Assembly (NCBI GenBank): GCA_050186725.1
Contig: JBFWYG010000008.1
Span: forward strand, 1-64,000
DNA from: JADJYF01 sp050186725
Lineage (GTDB): Bacteria > Pseudomonadota > Gammaproteobacteria > Ga0077536
Reading direction: 5' to 3'
DNA length: 64,000 bases
Of the stretch, positions 1-8,515 are shown in pieces; the first letter of the stretch is position 1; each line of letters starts with the position of its first letter. Below the pieces are notes generated by a model. It ran no database searches and had not been told where the DNA came from. It saw nothing but the letters and a program-made list of their open reading frames with translations. Made by a program: the position numbers and the translations under genes.

Positions 1-1
1 C

Positions 2-1516
2 TGCAACATCCCGAACCAGCCGCTCTCGGGCGGCGACATCGGCACCTCGGACGTCGAGCCCAAGCTCTTCTTCGACGTCAACACGCCTTCCACCGGCATC
101 GCCTTCACCGCCGACGACTCGGCGCTGATCGATGTGAAGCCGCTCGCCGGCCTCGGCTTCGGCCTGCCCATGACGCTCGGCCTGCGCAACGCCCTGCAGG
201 CACTGCAGTTCCCCACCGCCAGCGCCTGCCATCCGTCGAACGCGGCGTGGAGCGCCCTCCTGCCCACCTCGGCCGACACCAATGGCGACGGTCTGCCCGA
301 AGCGCTCGACGTGGCGCGCGTCGCCGCAGGCAGCAAGAACGCCACGGCCGACGTCTCGCCCTCGCTCGGCAAGGCCACGGTGGCCGACAGCGAAGCCTGC
401 ATGCCGAGCCTGACGCGCGCGGAAGTGGCCGGCATCCTGACCGGGCGCATCACCAAGTGGAGCCAGTTGCACCGTGACGGCGTGACCGTCGTGGAAGCCG
501 CGACCGCGGCCGGCCTGCCGGTGCCCACCACCAGCGCGGTGCCGGCGCTCGACAACCAGCGCGTGCACGTCTGCCGGCGTAATGACGGCTCGGGCACCCA
601 GGCGCAGTTCAACGCCTTCTTCCTCGACCGCCCGTGCATGAACGTCGCTGGCGAGATGACCGCCGAGCAGCCGCTGAACCCCGGGCCGAGCACCTGCAGC
701 TACTCCACCCAGTCGGTGGTGTGCTCGAACCGCGGCTCGAGTGAAGTCGATCGCTGCCTGAACGACCTCGAGAACGGCACCACCAACACCAGCACGCTGT
801 TTGGCGGCGCCGGCCCGCTCGGTCCGCGCTACGCCTGGGCCATCGGCGTGCAGAGCACGGAGAAGAACCCCGACCTCGCGCAGAAGTACCGCTTCGCCAA
901 GATCGACGAACTCGCGCCGACCATCGAGAACGTGTGGCTCGGCGACTACTTCGACCACTACGAAGGCACCTGCCAGATGCGCAAGGACAACTCCGCGATC
1001 GACCCGAACGCGGTGCCGTCCGAGCTGCGCGCGATCTTCGACGCGGTGTGCGTCGCGGGCCCGGTGGACGTGTTCGACACCAACCAGAACTTCCTCCACC
1101 CCTGGGGTGTGGGCGGCTGGCTGTCGGCCCCTCTCGCTTCCACCGGCGGCGCGCTGCCCGACGCGCCGCTGACCGCGGCCGGTCTCATGAACCCCGACGA
1201 CCCGCTGCCGATCAACACCTGGACCTATCGCGGCGAGAGCTGCTCGGCGCCGGTGGTGTTCGACCCGGTGAATCTGAAGCGCAAGAACGTCGATGCGACG
1301 GGCTCCGGCGCCAGCGACCTGCTGGACCAGTTGGCCGAGGCCGAAGCCAGCGCGGCCACGCTGCAGACCCGGCTGAACTCCGCGAATGCGCGCATCGCGA
1401 GCAAGGACACCCTGCTGGCCAAGCGCACGAAGCAGGTCAATGATCGCAACAAGATCATCTCGGCCCGCAACAAGGAGATCACTCGGCTACGCAAGCTCTT
1501 GAAGCAGAAGAGATGA
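2..1516 (+). CDS. Secreted PstS-like periplasmic-binding-fold protein with C-terminal coiled coil (5' partial)
   Basis: The reading frame is open from the window edge to the stop at 1516, so the N-terminus is missing; a GTG at 134 is in frame but internal to the conserved fold. The motifs ILTGRITKWSQL (nt ~434-469) and RNDGSGTQAQF (nt ~578-610) are typical of phosphate-ABC-type (PstS-like) binding proteins, where the second forms part of the oxyanion pocket. At least ten cysteines are scattered through the domain, fitting a disulfide-rich exported protein. The last ~65 residues are a highly charged Lys/Arg-rich predicted coiled coil, not a normal PstS feature. It lies upstream of a two-partner-secretion transporter, so a surface role with that system is possible. 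No ABC permease genes are nearby, so classic phosphate uptake is unlikely. The exact ligand is unknown. Confidence 0.7.
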   Translation, partial: CNIPNQPLSGGDIGTSDVEPKLFFDVNTPSTGIAFTADDSALIDVKPLAGLGFGLPMTLGLRNALQALQFPTASACHPSNAAWSALLPTSADTNGDGLPEALDVARVAAGSKNATADVSPSLGKATVADSEACMPSLTRAEVAGILTGRITKWSQLHRDGVTVVEAATAAGLPVPTTSAVPALDNQRVHVCRRNDGSGTQAQFNAFFLDRPCMNVAGEMTAEQPLNPGPSTCSYSTQSVVCSNRGSSEVDRCLNDLENGTTNTSTLFGGAGPLGPRYAWAIGVQSTEKNPDLAQKYRFAKIDELAPTIENVWLGDYFDHYEGTCQMRKDNSAIDPNAVPSELRAIFDAVCVAGPVDVFDTNQNFLHPWGVGGWLSAPLASTGGALPDAPLTAAGLMNPDDPLPINTWTYRGESCSAPVVFDPVNLKRKNVDATGSGASDLLDQLAEAEASAATLQTRLNSANARIASKDTLLAKRTKQVNDRNKIISARNKEITRLRKLLKQKR

Positions 1517-1558
1517 GAGGCCGGATACGACGGTCCACAACTGACCTCACATCACCCC

Positions 1559-1928
1559 GTCCCCCCGCGCAAGCGGGGGTTCATCGGCAGTCGGCGAAGC
1601 CCATGGATTCCTGCTTTCGCAGGAATGACGGACAGGAAGATTTCGTGGCGGCGTGACAGTCTTCGTCCGCCCTCACTACTTCGCCCGCCCTCACCCCCCC
1701 GTCACCCCTGCGCAAGCAGGGGGCCATCGGCGATCGGCAAGGCCCATGGATTCCTGCTTTCGCAGGAATGACGGATTGGATAGCTCGACGGTGGCCTGAC
1801 AATCTGCGCCATCACCACCACTCCGTCACCGTCGCGAAATCGCGGGGCCATCGAAACGGCCGTCACCTCCGCCCAACGACTCCGTCACCCCTGCGAAAGC
1901 AGGGGTCCATCGGCGATCGTCGAAGCCC
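1559..1928. repeat. Degenerate tandem REP-like repeats
   Basis: This intergenic stretch has no credible gene. It contains repeated units beginning GTCACCCCTGCG at about 1559, 1701, 1825 and 1884. Each carries a palindrome of the form CCTGCGAAAGCAGG or a variant. The phrase CCATGGATTCCTGCTTTCG occurs at 1601 and again at 1743, giving a 142-bp period. Mirror-oriented copies of the palindrome are mixed in. The same family recurs upstream of the exoprotein gene (33752-34160). The last unit ends in CCCATG at ~1926-1931, which creates a spurious ATG in frame with the next gene. Confidence 0.8.
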
Positions 1929-2087
1929 ATGCGTGTAAGCGCCCTCTGCCATTACCACAGCAATCGACATAAACGTCACGCATTGGTCATAAATCGTCGC
2001 CATGATGCGCGGCTTATGTTGCTCCGCACCCTCGATGGCGTCCTCTCCCTTTCACCGCGCGCCTCGACCTCGGTCACCGAGCGACCT

Positions 2088-3716
2088 GTGAACACCAGTG
2101 TCGTGGCGCGCGCAGCCATCAGCGCCGTCTGCATTGCCGGTCTCTTGACGACCATCGATCTCGCCGCACAGGAAGCGCCGGCCCAGGAAGCGCCTGTCCC
2201 TGAATCGCCCGCCGAGGAAGACGACGCGACCTTCGACGTGTGGGAATACCAGGTCGAAGGCAACACGCTCATCGACGCCGAGTTCATCGAGCGCGCCGTC
2301 TACCCTCATCTCGGACCGGACAAGACCATCGACACGGTCGAGGCCGCGCGCGGCGCGCTCGAGAAGGTCTACAAGGAACGCGGCTACGGCACGGTGCTGA
2401 TCGACATCCCCGAGCAGGACGTGGTCGCGGGCATCGTGCGCCTGCGCGTGGTCGAGGGGCGCGTGCAGCGGCTCAAGGTCACCGGCTCGCGCTACTTCTC
2501 CCTAGGTCGCATCCGCGCCCAGGTGCCGGCCCTGGCCGAGGGCGGTGTGCCGCACCTGCCGGCCGTGCAGCAGGAGCTCCAGCGCCTGAACCAGGCGAGC
2601 CCGGATCGCAGCATCACACCGGTGCTGCGTCCGGGCTCCACCCCCGGCACGCTGGAAGTCGAACTGAAGGTCGAGGACAAGCTGCCGGTACACGCGAGCC
2701 TCGAACTGAACGATCGCTTCACGCAGAACACCGAGAGGCTCAGGCTCAACGCCGAAGTGCGCTACGGCAATCTCTGGCAACGCGAACACGCCATCTCCGC
2801 CGCCTACCAGGTCGCGCCCGAGAACCGCGACAACGTCGAGGTGTTCTCATCGACCTACAGTTTCCGGCTGCCGGACTCGGACAAGGTCTTCACCCTCTAC
2901 GGCGTCAAGACCTCGAGCGACGTGGCGGCGGTCGGCACGCTCGGCGTGGTGGGCAATGGCGTCATCGGCGGGGTGCGCGCGACCCTGCCGCTGCCGGCGC
3001 GCGGCAGCTTCTTCCAGAGCCTGACGCTCGGCGGCGACTACAAGGACTTCGGCGAGTCCATCCAGCTGCTCGGCGCCGACACCCTCAACACGCCCATCAG
3101 CTATCACGTGCTGAGCGCGCTCTACAGCGGCGTGTACCTCGGTGGCGCGAGCGAGACAGAAGTCAGCGCGGGCCTCAACTTCGCGCTGCGCGGCATGGGC
3201 AACCGCACCAGCGAGTTCGCCGACAAGCGCTTCCGCGCCAAGCCGAACTTCATCTATTTGAACGCACGGCTCTCGCATCTGCAGCCTCTGCCGGGCGGCG
3301 CGGAGATGTTCGGCGCGCTCGACGGCCAGGTCGCCGCCGCACCGCTGATCAGCAACGAGCAGTTCGGCGTGGGCGGCGTGCAAAGCATTCGCGGCTACCT
3401 CGAGTCCCAGCAGTTCTTCGATGACGGGCTGCGCGCGTCGCTCGAACTGCGCTCGCCCGACTTCGCAAAGCGCCTGTGGACCGCGCTCTCGAGCGCACGC
3501 GTGCACGGCTTCGTGGAAGGCGCGAGCGGCCGCACCCAGGACGCGCTGCCCGCCCAGGACGCGACCGCCACCTTGTGGAGCGCGGGTCTCGGCTTCCGCC
3601 TGCGCGCCTTCGACGCCTTCCAGGCGGAGCTCGACTGGGCCACGCCCTTCAAGGACTCGGGCACCATCGCGAACGGCGACTCACGCGTGCATTTTCGTCT
3701 CGAGTACGGCTTCTGA
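2088..3716 (+). CDS. Two-partner secretion outer-membrane transporter (FhaC/ShlB/TpsB family)
   Basis: This Omp85-superfamily pore exports a TpsA exoprotein across the outer membrane. From GTG 2088 the product is 542 residues, close to the usual 550-580. Residues ~1-28 form a Sec signal peptide ending in an Ala-rich site, followed by a short acidic/Pro-rich linker. A ShlB-type POTRA domain follows (~50-125; WEYQVEGNTL, ERGYGTVLI), then a second POTRA-like region and a C-terminal barrel. SIRGYLE near residue 433 matches the conserved VRGY motif of the plug loop. The frame opens further upstream to an ATG at 1929, but that ATG is the end of a repeat unit and the added residues do not look like a signal peptide. 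An ATG at 2007 is an alternative start. The likely substrate is the giant exoprotein at 22476-33629, encoded away from it on the opposite strand. Confidence 0.9.
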   Translation: MNTSVVARAAISAVCIAGLLTTIDLAAQEAPAQEAPVPESPAEEDDATFDVWEYQVEGNTLIDAEFIERAVYPHLGPDKTIDTVEAARGALEKVYKERGYGTVLIDIPEQDVVAGIVRLRVVEGRVQRLKVTGSRYFSLGRIRAQVPALAEGGVPHLPAVQQELQRLNQASPDRSITPVLRPGSTPGTLEVELKVEDKLPVHASLELNDRFTQNTERLRLNAEVRYGNLWQREHAISAAYQVAPENRDNVEVFSSTYSFRLPDSDKVFTLYGVKTSSDVAAVGTLGVVGNGVIGGVRATLPLPARGSFFQSLTLGGDYKDFGESIQLLGADTLNTPISYHVLSALYSGVYLGGASETEVSAGLNFALRGMGNRTSEFADKRFRAKPNFIYLNARLSHLQPLPGGAEMFGALDGQVAAAPLISNEQFGVGGVQSIRGYLESQQFFDDGLRASLELRSPDFAKRLWTALSSARVHGFVEGASGRTQDALPAQDATATLWSAGLGFRLRAFDAFQAELDWATPFKDSGTIANGDSRVHFRLEYGF

Positions 3717-3830
3717 ACGCGCGCGTCACACGCATGACTCGCGGTTCACCTAGGGTGGCCGAAGTGAGTGCGAGCCGCGCAGCGCAACTGTCACGAGAGC
3801 GTAACGAGAACATCATATAAAGCTGACGCC

Positions 3831-5651
3831 ATGAGCCTAGCAACGCTTCGACGCTCCACCTTCCTGCGCTGCGCGCTCTGCGCCCTCGCCCTGTCCGTCA
3901 CCCAGCCCGCCTCGGCGTGGTGGGCGAAGGAATGGACCCAGCGCAAACCGCTCTCAGTCGATACCGGCACCACGGGCGCGAACCTCACCGCGCCGGTGAA
4001 CGACGCGCCGCTGCTCCTGCGCCTGCACGCGGGCAACTTTCCACAGTTCCTGAACGTGCGCGAGGGCGGTCTCGATCTGCGCTTCGTCGCGGGCGACGAC
4101 CAGACGCCGCTCAAGTACCACGTCGAGAAATTCGACGCGGCGGCGCAGATGGCGCTGGTGTGGGTCAAGCTGCCGGTGGTCAATCCACAGACACCCGACA
4201 ACCGCCTGTTCATGTACTTCGGCAACGCGCAAGCGGTCGAAGCCGCTGACCCGGCCGCGAGCTTCGATGCCGACACCGCGCTCGCCCTGCACTTCGCGGG
4301 CAGCGCGTTGCTCGCCGACAGCACCGCCTACCAGACCCAGGTCAGTGGCACGGCGGTGCCGAATCCCGCATCGCTGATCGGCCAGGGCGCGCTGCTGGAT
4401 GGCAGCAATGTGCTGACCATCGCCGACGCGCCGCACCTGCGCTTCACCGCCGACAAGGGCTTCACGGTGGCGATGTGGACGCGCTTCGACAGCCTGCCGG
4501 CCAGCGCGGGACGCCTCATCGAGCGCGACGGCGCCGGCCAGCGGTTCGCGGTCGATGTAAATGGCGCGGAGCTCTCGGTCGAGTACGCCGGCCAGCGCGT
4601 GGTGAGCGCCACGCCGCTGGTCGCCGCGACCTGGCAGCACATCGCCGTCAGCGCGGGCGGCGGCGAACTGCGCCTGTTCGTCGATGGGCGCCTGGCCGGC
4701 AGCGCGGCGGTCACCATGACCGACCTCGAAGGCCCCCTCACGCTCGGTGGTGCCGGCGACGGCAGCGCCCCCGTGGCCGTGGCGCTCGACGAAGTAGAAG
4801 TGAGCACCGTGGCGCGCAGCGCCGAGTACCTGGCACTCGCCAGCACCGTGCAGGGCACGCAGAACGACCGGGTCATCACCTACGCTGCGGACGAGAGCGC
4901 CGACAGCGCGGCCGGTGGCGAAGGCGAAGCCCAGGCCGTCGGGCACTTCACCATCATTTTCCAGAGCGTGTTCGGCAACAAGGACGCGCTGGTCGAACAG
5001 CTCGTGATCGGCGTGTGCGGCGTGATGATGATCATCGCGGCGCTGGTCATGGTCATGAAGGGCATCGCCCTCGGCCGCGCGCGCAAGGCGACCGCGCAGT
5101 TCCTCGCGGCCTATGAAGGTCTCGCGCCGACCATCGACGATCCCAACAAGGGCTTCACCTCGCTCTACGATCGCGCCCGCGCGTTCAAGGACTCGCCGCT
5201 GTTCCGCGTGTATCGACGTGGATTGGACGAGGTGCGCTCGCGCTTCTCGCCGGCGGTGGGCGCCGCGCCCGTGGGGCTGGACGACAAGGCCATGATGTCG
5301 CTGCGCGCGGTGCTCGACGCCGTCATGGTGCGTGAAGGTCAGAAGCTGAACAGCCAGCTGGTGCTGCTGACCATCGCGATTTCCGGAGGTCCTTTCATCG
5401 GCCTGCTCGGCACGGTGGTCGGCGTGATGGTCACCTTCGCCGCCATCGCCGCGACCGGCGACGTCAACATCGCCGCGATCGCGCCCGGTATGGCCGCCGC
5501 GCTGCTCGCCACGGTGGCCGGCCTCGGCGTCGCGATACCGTCGCTCTTTGGTTACAACTACCTCGGCGCGCGGGTCAAGGACATCTCCGCCGACATGCAC
5601 GTGTTCGCCGACGAGTTCATGGCGCGCGTCAACGAGTACTACGGCCGCTAG
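3831..5651 (+). CDS. ExbB/TolQ/MotA-family proton channel with periplasmic DUF2341-LamG head
   Basis: The 606-residue product begins with a clear signal peptide from ATG 3831 (SLATLRRSTFLRCALCALAL, cleaved after ASA). The in-frame GTG at 3768 would bury this signal. Residues ~27-140 match DUF2341 (WWAKEWTQRKPLSV, LFMYFGNAQAV). Residues ~150-335 form a LamG/concanavalin-like domain (FTVAMWTRFD, WQHIAVSAGGGELRLFVDG). A transmembrane helix at ~389-412 follows, then a cytoplasmic loop and two helices (~510-540 and ~548-578) with the MotA/TolQ/ExbB signature (GGPFIGLLGTVVGVMVTF). It is thus an ExbB core, about 230 residues long, carrying a ~370-residue exported sensory or binding head. ExbD starts 22 nt downstream and TonB follows, so the three should form one proton-driven energiser. 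Confidence 0.9.
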   Translation: MSLATLRRSTFLRCALCALALSVTQPASAWWAKEWTQRKPLSVDTGTTGANLTAPVNDAPLLLRLHAGNFPQFLNVREGGLDLRFVAGDDQTPLKYHVEKFDAAAQMALVWVKLPVVNPQTPDNRLFMYFGNAQAVEAADPAASFDADTALALHFAGSALLADSTAYQTQVSGTAVPNPASLIGQGALLDGSNVLTIADAPHLRFTADKGFTVAMWTRFDSLPASAGRLIERDGAGQRFAVDVNGAELSVEYAGQRVVSATPLVAATWQHIAVSAGGGELRLFVDGRLAGSAAVTMTDLEGPLTLGGAGDGSAPVAVALDEVEVSTVARSAEYLALASTVQGTQNDRVITYAADESADSAAGGEGEAQAVGHFTIIFQSVFGNKDALVEQLVIGVCGVMMIIAALVMVMKGIALGRARKATAQFLAAYEGLAPTIDDPNKGFTSLYDRARAFKDSPLFRVYRRGLDEVRSRFSPAVGAAPVGLDDKAMMSLRAVLDAVMVREGQKLNSQLVLLTIAISGGPFIGLLGTVVGVMVTFAAIAATGDVNIAAIAPGMAAALLATVAGLGVAIPSLFGYNYLGARVKDISADMHVFADEFMARVNEYYGR

Positions 5652-5673
5652 ACGGCAGGACGGGACTCGGACC

Positions 5674-6084
5674 ATGGCTGCTGAACTCAAGGGCGACAAC
5701 GAACCCTACGACGACATCAACATCACGCCGATGGTGGATCTCACCTTCGTGCTGCTGATCATCTTCATCATCATGACCACGGCCGCCGTGCAGGGCATCC
5801 AGGTCAACCTGCCGCAGGCGAGCAGCGCGCCGCCGCTCGAAACACCGAAGACCAAGGCGGTGACCATTTCCGCCGACGGCACCATCTACCTCGACACCTA
5901 TCCCGTGACCATCCAGGAACTGGAGTCGCGCCTCGGCAGCCTGCATGCCGCCGATCCGGGCCTGCCGGTCATCATCAAGGGCGATTCGACCGTGCAGTAC
6001 CAGCTGGTGGTCGACGTGCTGGACATGTGCGGCCGCCTGGGCATCACGCAAATCGGACTCGTCACACAGAAGCTCGTCAAATGA
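5674..6084 (+). CDS. exbD: Biopolymer transport protein ExbD
   Basis: The 136-residue product is of normal length for ExbD/TolR. NITPMVDLTF at residues 16-25 is the family signature; Asp22 at the start of the single membrane helix (~20-38) is the proton-binding residue of the ExbB-ExbD motor. The periplasmic part ends with the usual GITQIGLVT strand. The ATG at 5674 follows the exbB-like stop by 22 nt, and the stop overlaps the next ATG (ATGA at 6081-6084), indicating translational coupling with tonB. Confidence 0.95.
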   Translation: MAAELKGDNEPYDDINITPMVDLTFVLLIIFIIMTTAAVQGIQVNLPQASSAPPLETPKTKAVTISADGTIYLDTYPVTIQELESRLGSLHAADPGLPVIIKGDSTVQYQLVVDVLDMCGRLGITQIGLVTQKLVK

Positions 6085-6764
6085 TGGAACCTCGATTCGA
6101 CGCCGACGACGACAGCGAGGACGGACTCTGGCGCCGCTACGGCGCGCAGGCCTCCGCCGCGCTGGTCGTCCTCGTGATCGCCGCAGGCCTGTACTTCTTC
6201 TTCGGCAGCATGGGTGGCGCGGATGCGCCCAAGGTGCCCGAGATCCAGCAGATCTCCATCGTGCAGCCACCCCCGCCGCCACCACCGCCGCCGCCGCAGG
6301 TGGAAGAGCCGCCGCCGGAAGTGCAGGAGGTCGACGTACCGGAGCCCGAGCCGGAACCGGTGGCCGAACAGCCCAGTGACGAACCGCCGCCGGGTGACGA
6401 TCTCGGCCTCGACGCCGACGGTGTGGCCGGTGCCGATGGATTCGGTCTGAAGGCCAAGAAGGGTGGCCGCGCGCTGATCGGCGGCGGCGACAGCAAGAAG
6501 TGGTACGCAGGCGTGATCCAGACCGAACTGCAGGCCCTGCTCGCCGACATATCGGAGATGCACAAGGGCCGCTACGCCGTGGTCGTGCGCATCTGGATCG
6601 ATGACGAAGGCCGCCTGCAGCAAGCCGAGGTCATGCGCGGCACCGGCGACCGGGCCGTCGACGAGGCCGTGCGTCGCGCGCTGGCCGGTGGCCTGCGCCT
6701 GTCGCACGCGCCGCCGGAAGATCTGCCGCAGCCGATCCGAATCCGCATCTCCTCGCGCAGTTGA
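6081..6764 (+). CDS. TonB-family energy transducer
   Basis: The 227-residue product has a short cytoplasmic N-terminus, one membrane helix (~24-43), a Pro/Glu-rich periplasmic spacer (a run of ten prolines at ~63-72, then PEPEPEP) and a C-terminal TonB domain (YAVVVRIWIDDEGRLQQAEV, AVDEAVRRAL, QPIRIRI). Start ATG 6081 overlaps the exbD stop; a second ATG at 6084 is equally possible. It should couple the upstream ExbB/ExbD motor to an outer-membrane partner. No TonB-dependent receptor gene lies in the window, so the partner could be the neighbouring porin, the TpsB pore, or something encoded elsewhere. Confidence 0.9.
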   Translation: MMEPRFDADDDSEDGLWRRYGAQASAALVVLVIAAGLYFFFGSMGGADAPKVPEIQQISIVQPPPPPPPPPPQVEEPPPEVQEVDVPEPEPEPVAEQPSDEPPPGDDLGLDADGVAGADGFGLKAKKGGRALIGGGDSKKWYAGVIQTELQALLADISEMHKGRYAVVVRIWIDDEGRLQQAEVMRGTGDRAVDEAVRRALAGGLRLSHAPPEDLPQPIRIRISSRS

Positions 6765-6805
6765 TGCCACACCCGAATTCCAAGCCTCGAGTCCCGCTCC
6801 AACCG

Positions 6806-8515
6806 ATGAAAGCCTTGAGTCGCCCCGCCGCGGCGCTGTTGCTCGCCCTGCCCATGGCCACCACCTGGGCGGACGAGCGCACCGATCTGCTCGAAATGAA
6901 GAACACGATCCTGAACCTGGTCGATGCGCTGGTGGAACAAGGCATCCTGACGGAGGCAAAGGCCCAGGCGCTGAAGAACGAAGCGGCGGCGCGCGCGCGC
7001 GCCGATGCCGCGCGCGAGACCGTGGTGGAAGCGGCGCCCGCCGACGAGGCCGCGGACAAGCCCGCCGCCGCCGGCAAGGTGGTGCGCGTGCCCTACGTGC
7101 CGAACTTCGTGAAGGACGAGATTCGTGAACAGGTCCGCGCCGAGTTGCGCAAGGACGTCACCGCCGACGTGGTCGCCAAGGCCAAGGAAGAGCGCTGGGG
7201 TCTGAAGGACGCCCTGCCCGCCTGGGTTACCGCGCTGCGCTGGAGTGGCGACGCGCGCCTGCGTTACCAAGGTGATTACTTCGCGAGCAGCAACCCGCCC
7301 TCGTCACTGCCCAACTTCCAGGCCATCAACGAGGCGGGCGGCATCACCCGCGCCGGCCAGAACGCGTTTCTGAATTCCACCGAGGACCGTCACCGCACGC
7401 GCGTGCGTGCGCGCCTCGCGCTGGACGCCACGGTCGCCGACAATGTCGATGTCGGCCTGCGCTTCGTCACCGGTCGGCTGGACAACCCGATCTCCTTGAA
7501 CGAGACGCTGGGTCGCCAGAGCGACCCGATCGAATTCAACGTCGACCGCCTGTGGATCGGCTGGAACCAGCGCGACGCCGACGGCTTTTCACGTGTATTC
7601 GCGCGCGGCGGCCGCATTCCCAACCCCTACTTCACGCCTTCCGACGTGCTGTGGGACAACGATCTGGCCTTCGAAGGCTTCGCCGTCAGCGCGCATCAGC
7701 CGCTGTGGTTCCTGGACCAGGTCGCGGGCCCGGCGAGCCCGAAGCGCCAGGTGTTCCTGACACTCGGCGCCTTCCCGCTGCTCGAGAACGAATTGCCGGT
7801 CGCCGACGACAAGTCCAACGACAAATGGCTATGGGGCGGTCAGGCCGGCATCGACTTCGCCTTCACGTCGACGCAGGCGGCGACGGTCGCCTTCGCCTTT
7901 CACGATTACATCAACGTCCCGGGACAGCGGAACCAGTTCAACAGCGTGCTGCGCGACTGGACCGCGCCGCGCAGCGTGGTCAAGGGCAACACCCTGTACG
8001 ACCTGCGCAACGATCTCGACCTGACCACCGAGTTGTTCGGCCTGGCCGCCGACTTCACGCTCATCAATCTCTCGATGCAGTACCGCTACTCGGGCTTCGA
8101 CGCGGCGGACGTCTGGCTGACCGGTGAAATCGTCAAGAACATCGGCTACGACGAGGGTGAGATCGCGCGCCGCACCGGCGTGCGCGTGCCCGAGAGATCG
8201 CTGGCCTGGCATCTCGGCATGCAGGTCGGCAATGCCTGCGATACGGTGCAGGCCTTGAGCCACTGCGTCGATCGCGCCGGCGAGTGGACGCTGTACAGCT
8301 ACTACCGCTACCTGCAGCGCGACTCCATGCTGGATGCCTTCACCGACTCCAACTTCAATCTCGGCGGCACCAACACCCAGGGCTACGTGATCGGCGCCGA
8401 CTACGGCCTGACGCGCGGCACCTGGCTGCGCACGCGCTGGATGTCGAGCGACGAGATCGACGGTGTGCCGTTCAGCATGGATGTCCTGCAGGTCGACGTA
8501 AATGCGAACTTCTGA
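6806..8515 (+). CDS. Putative outer-membrane porin (Porin_5-like)
   Basis: The 569-residue product starts with a signal peptide (KALSRPAAALLLALPMATTW, cleavage near ADE). An alternative ATG at 6764 overlaps the tonB stop but precedes the signal by 14 residues. An N-terminal helical region with a coiled-coil look (~20-75) precedes a barrel with alternating hydrophobic strands, e.g. LRWSGDARLRYQGDYF, VDVGLRFVTGRLDNP and FARGGRIPNPYF. It ends in a β-strand with a terminal Phe (VDVNANF), the usual β-barrel assembly signal. This pattern fits the 'putative porin' family. Its position directly after tonB, and overlapping the next gene, suggests it works with the TonB system. Confidence 0.8.
   Translation: MKALSRPAAALLLALPMATTWADERTDLLEMKNTILNLVDALVEQGILTEAKAQALKNEAAARARADAARETVVEAAPADEAADKPAAAGKVVRVPYVPNFVKDEIREQVRAELRKDVTADVVAKAKEERWGLKDALPAWVTALRWSGDARLRYQGDYFASSNPPSSLPNFQAINEAGGITRAGQNAFLNSTEDRHRTRVRARLALDATVADNVDVGLRFVTGRLDNPISLNETLGRQSDPIEFNVDRLWIGWNQRDADGFSRVFARGGRIPNPYFTPSDVLWDNDLAFEGFAVSAHQPLWFLDQVAGPASPKRQVFLTLGAFPLLENELPVADDKSNDKWLWGGQAGIDFAFTSTQAATVAFAFHDYINVPGQRNQFNSVLRDWTAPRSVVKGNTLYDLRNDLDLTTELFGLAADFTLINLSMQYRYSGFDAADVWLTGEIVKNIGYDEGEIARRTGVRVPERSLAWHLGMQVGNACDTVQALSHCVDRAGEWTLYSYYRYLQRDSMLDAFTDSNFNLGGTNTQGYVIGADYGLTRGTWLRTRWMSSDEIDGVPFSMDVLQVDVNANF

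Noticed and set aside
1929..2087. Longer N-terminus of the TpsB transporter
   Set aside because: The ATG belongs to a repeat unit and the residues lack signal-peptide character; the signal begins at GTG 2088.
3816..3821. TATAAA as a promoter −10 for the exbB-like gene
   Set aside because: It is 10 nt from the ATG and has no −35 at a usable distance.
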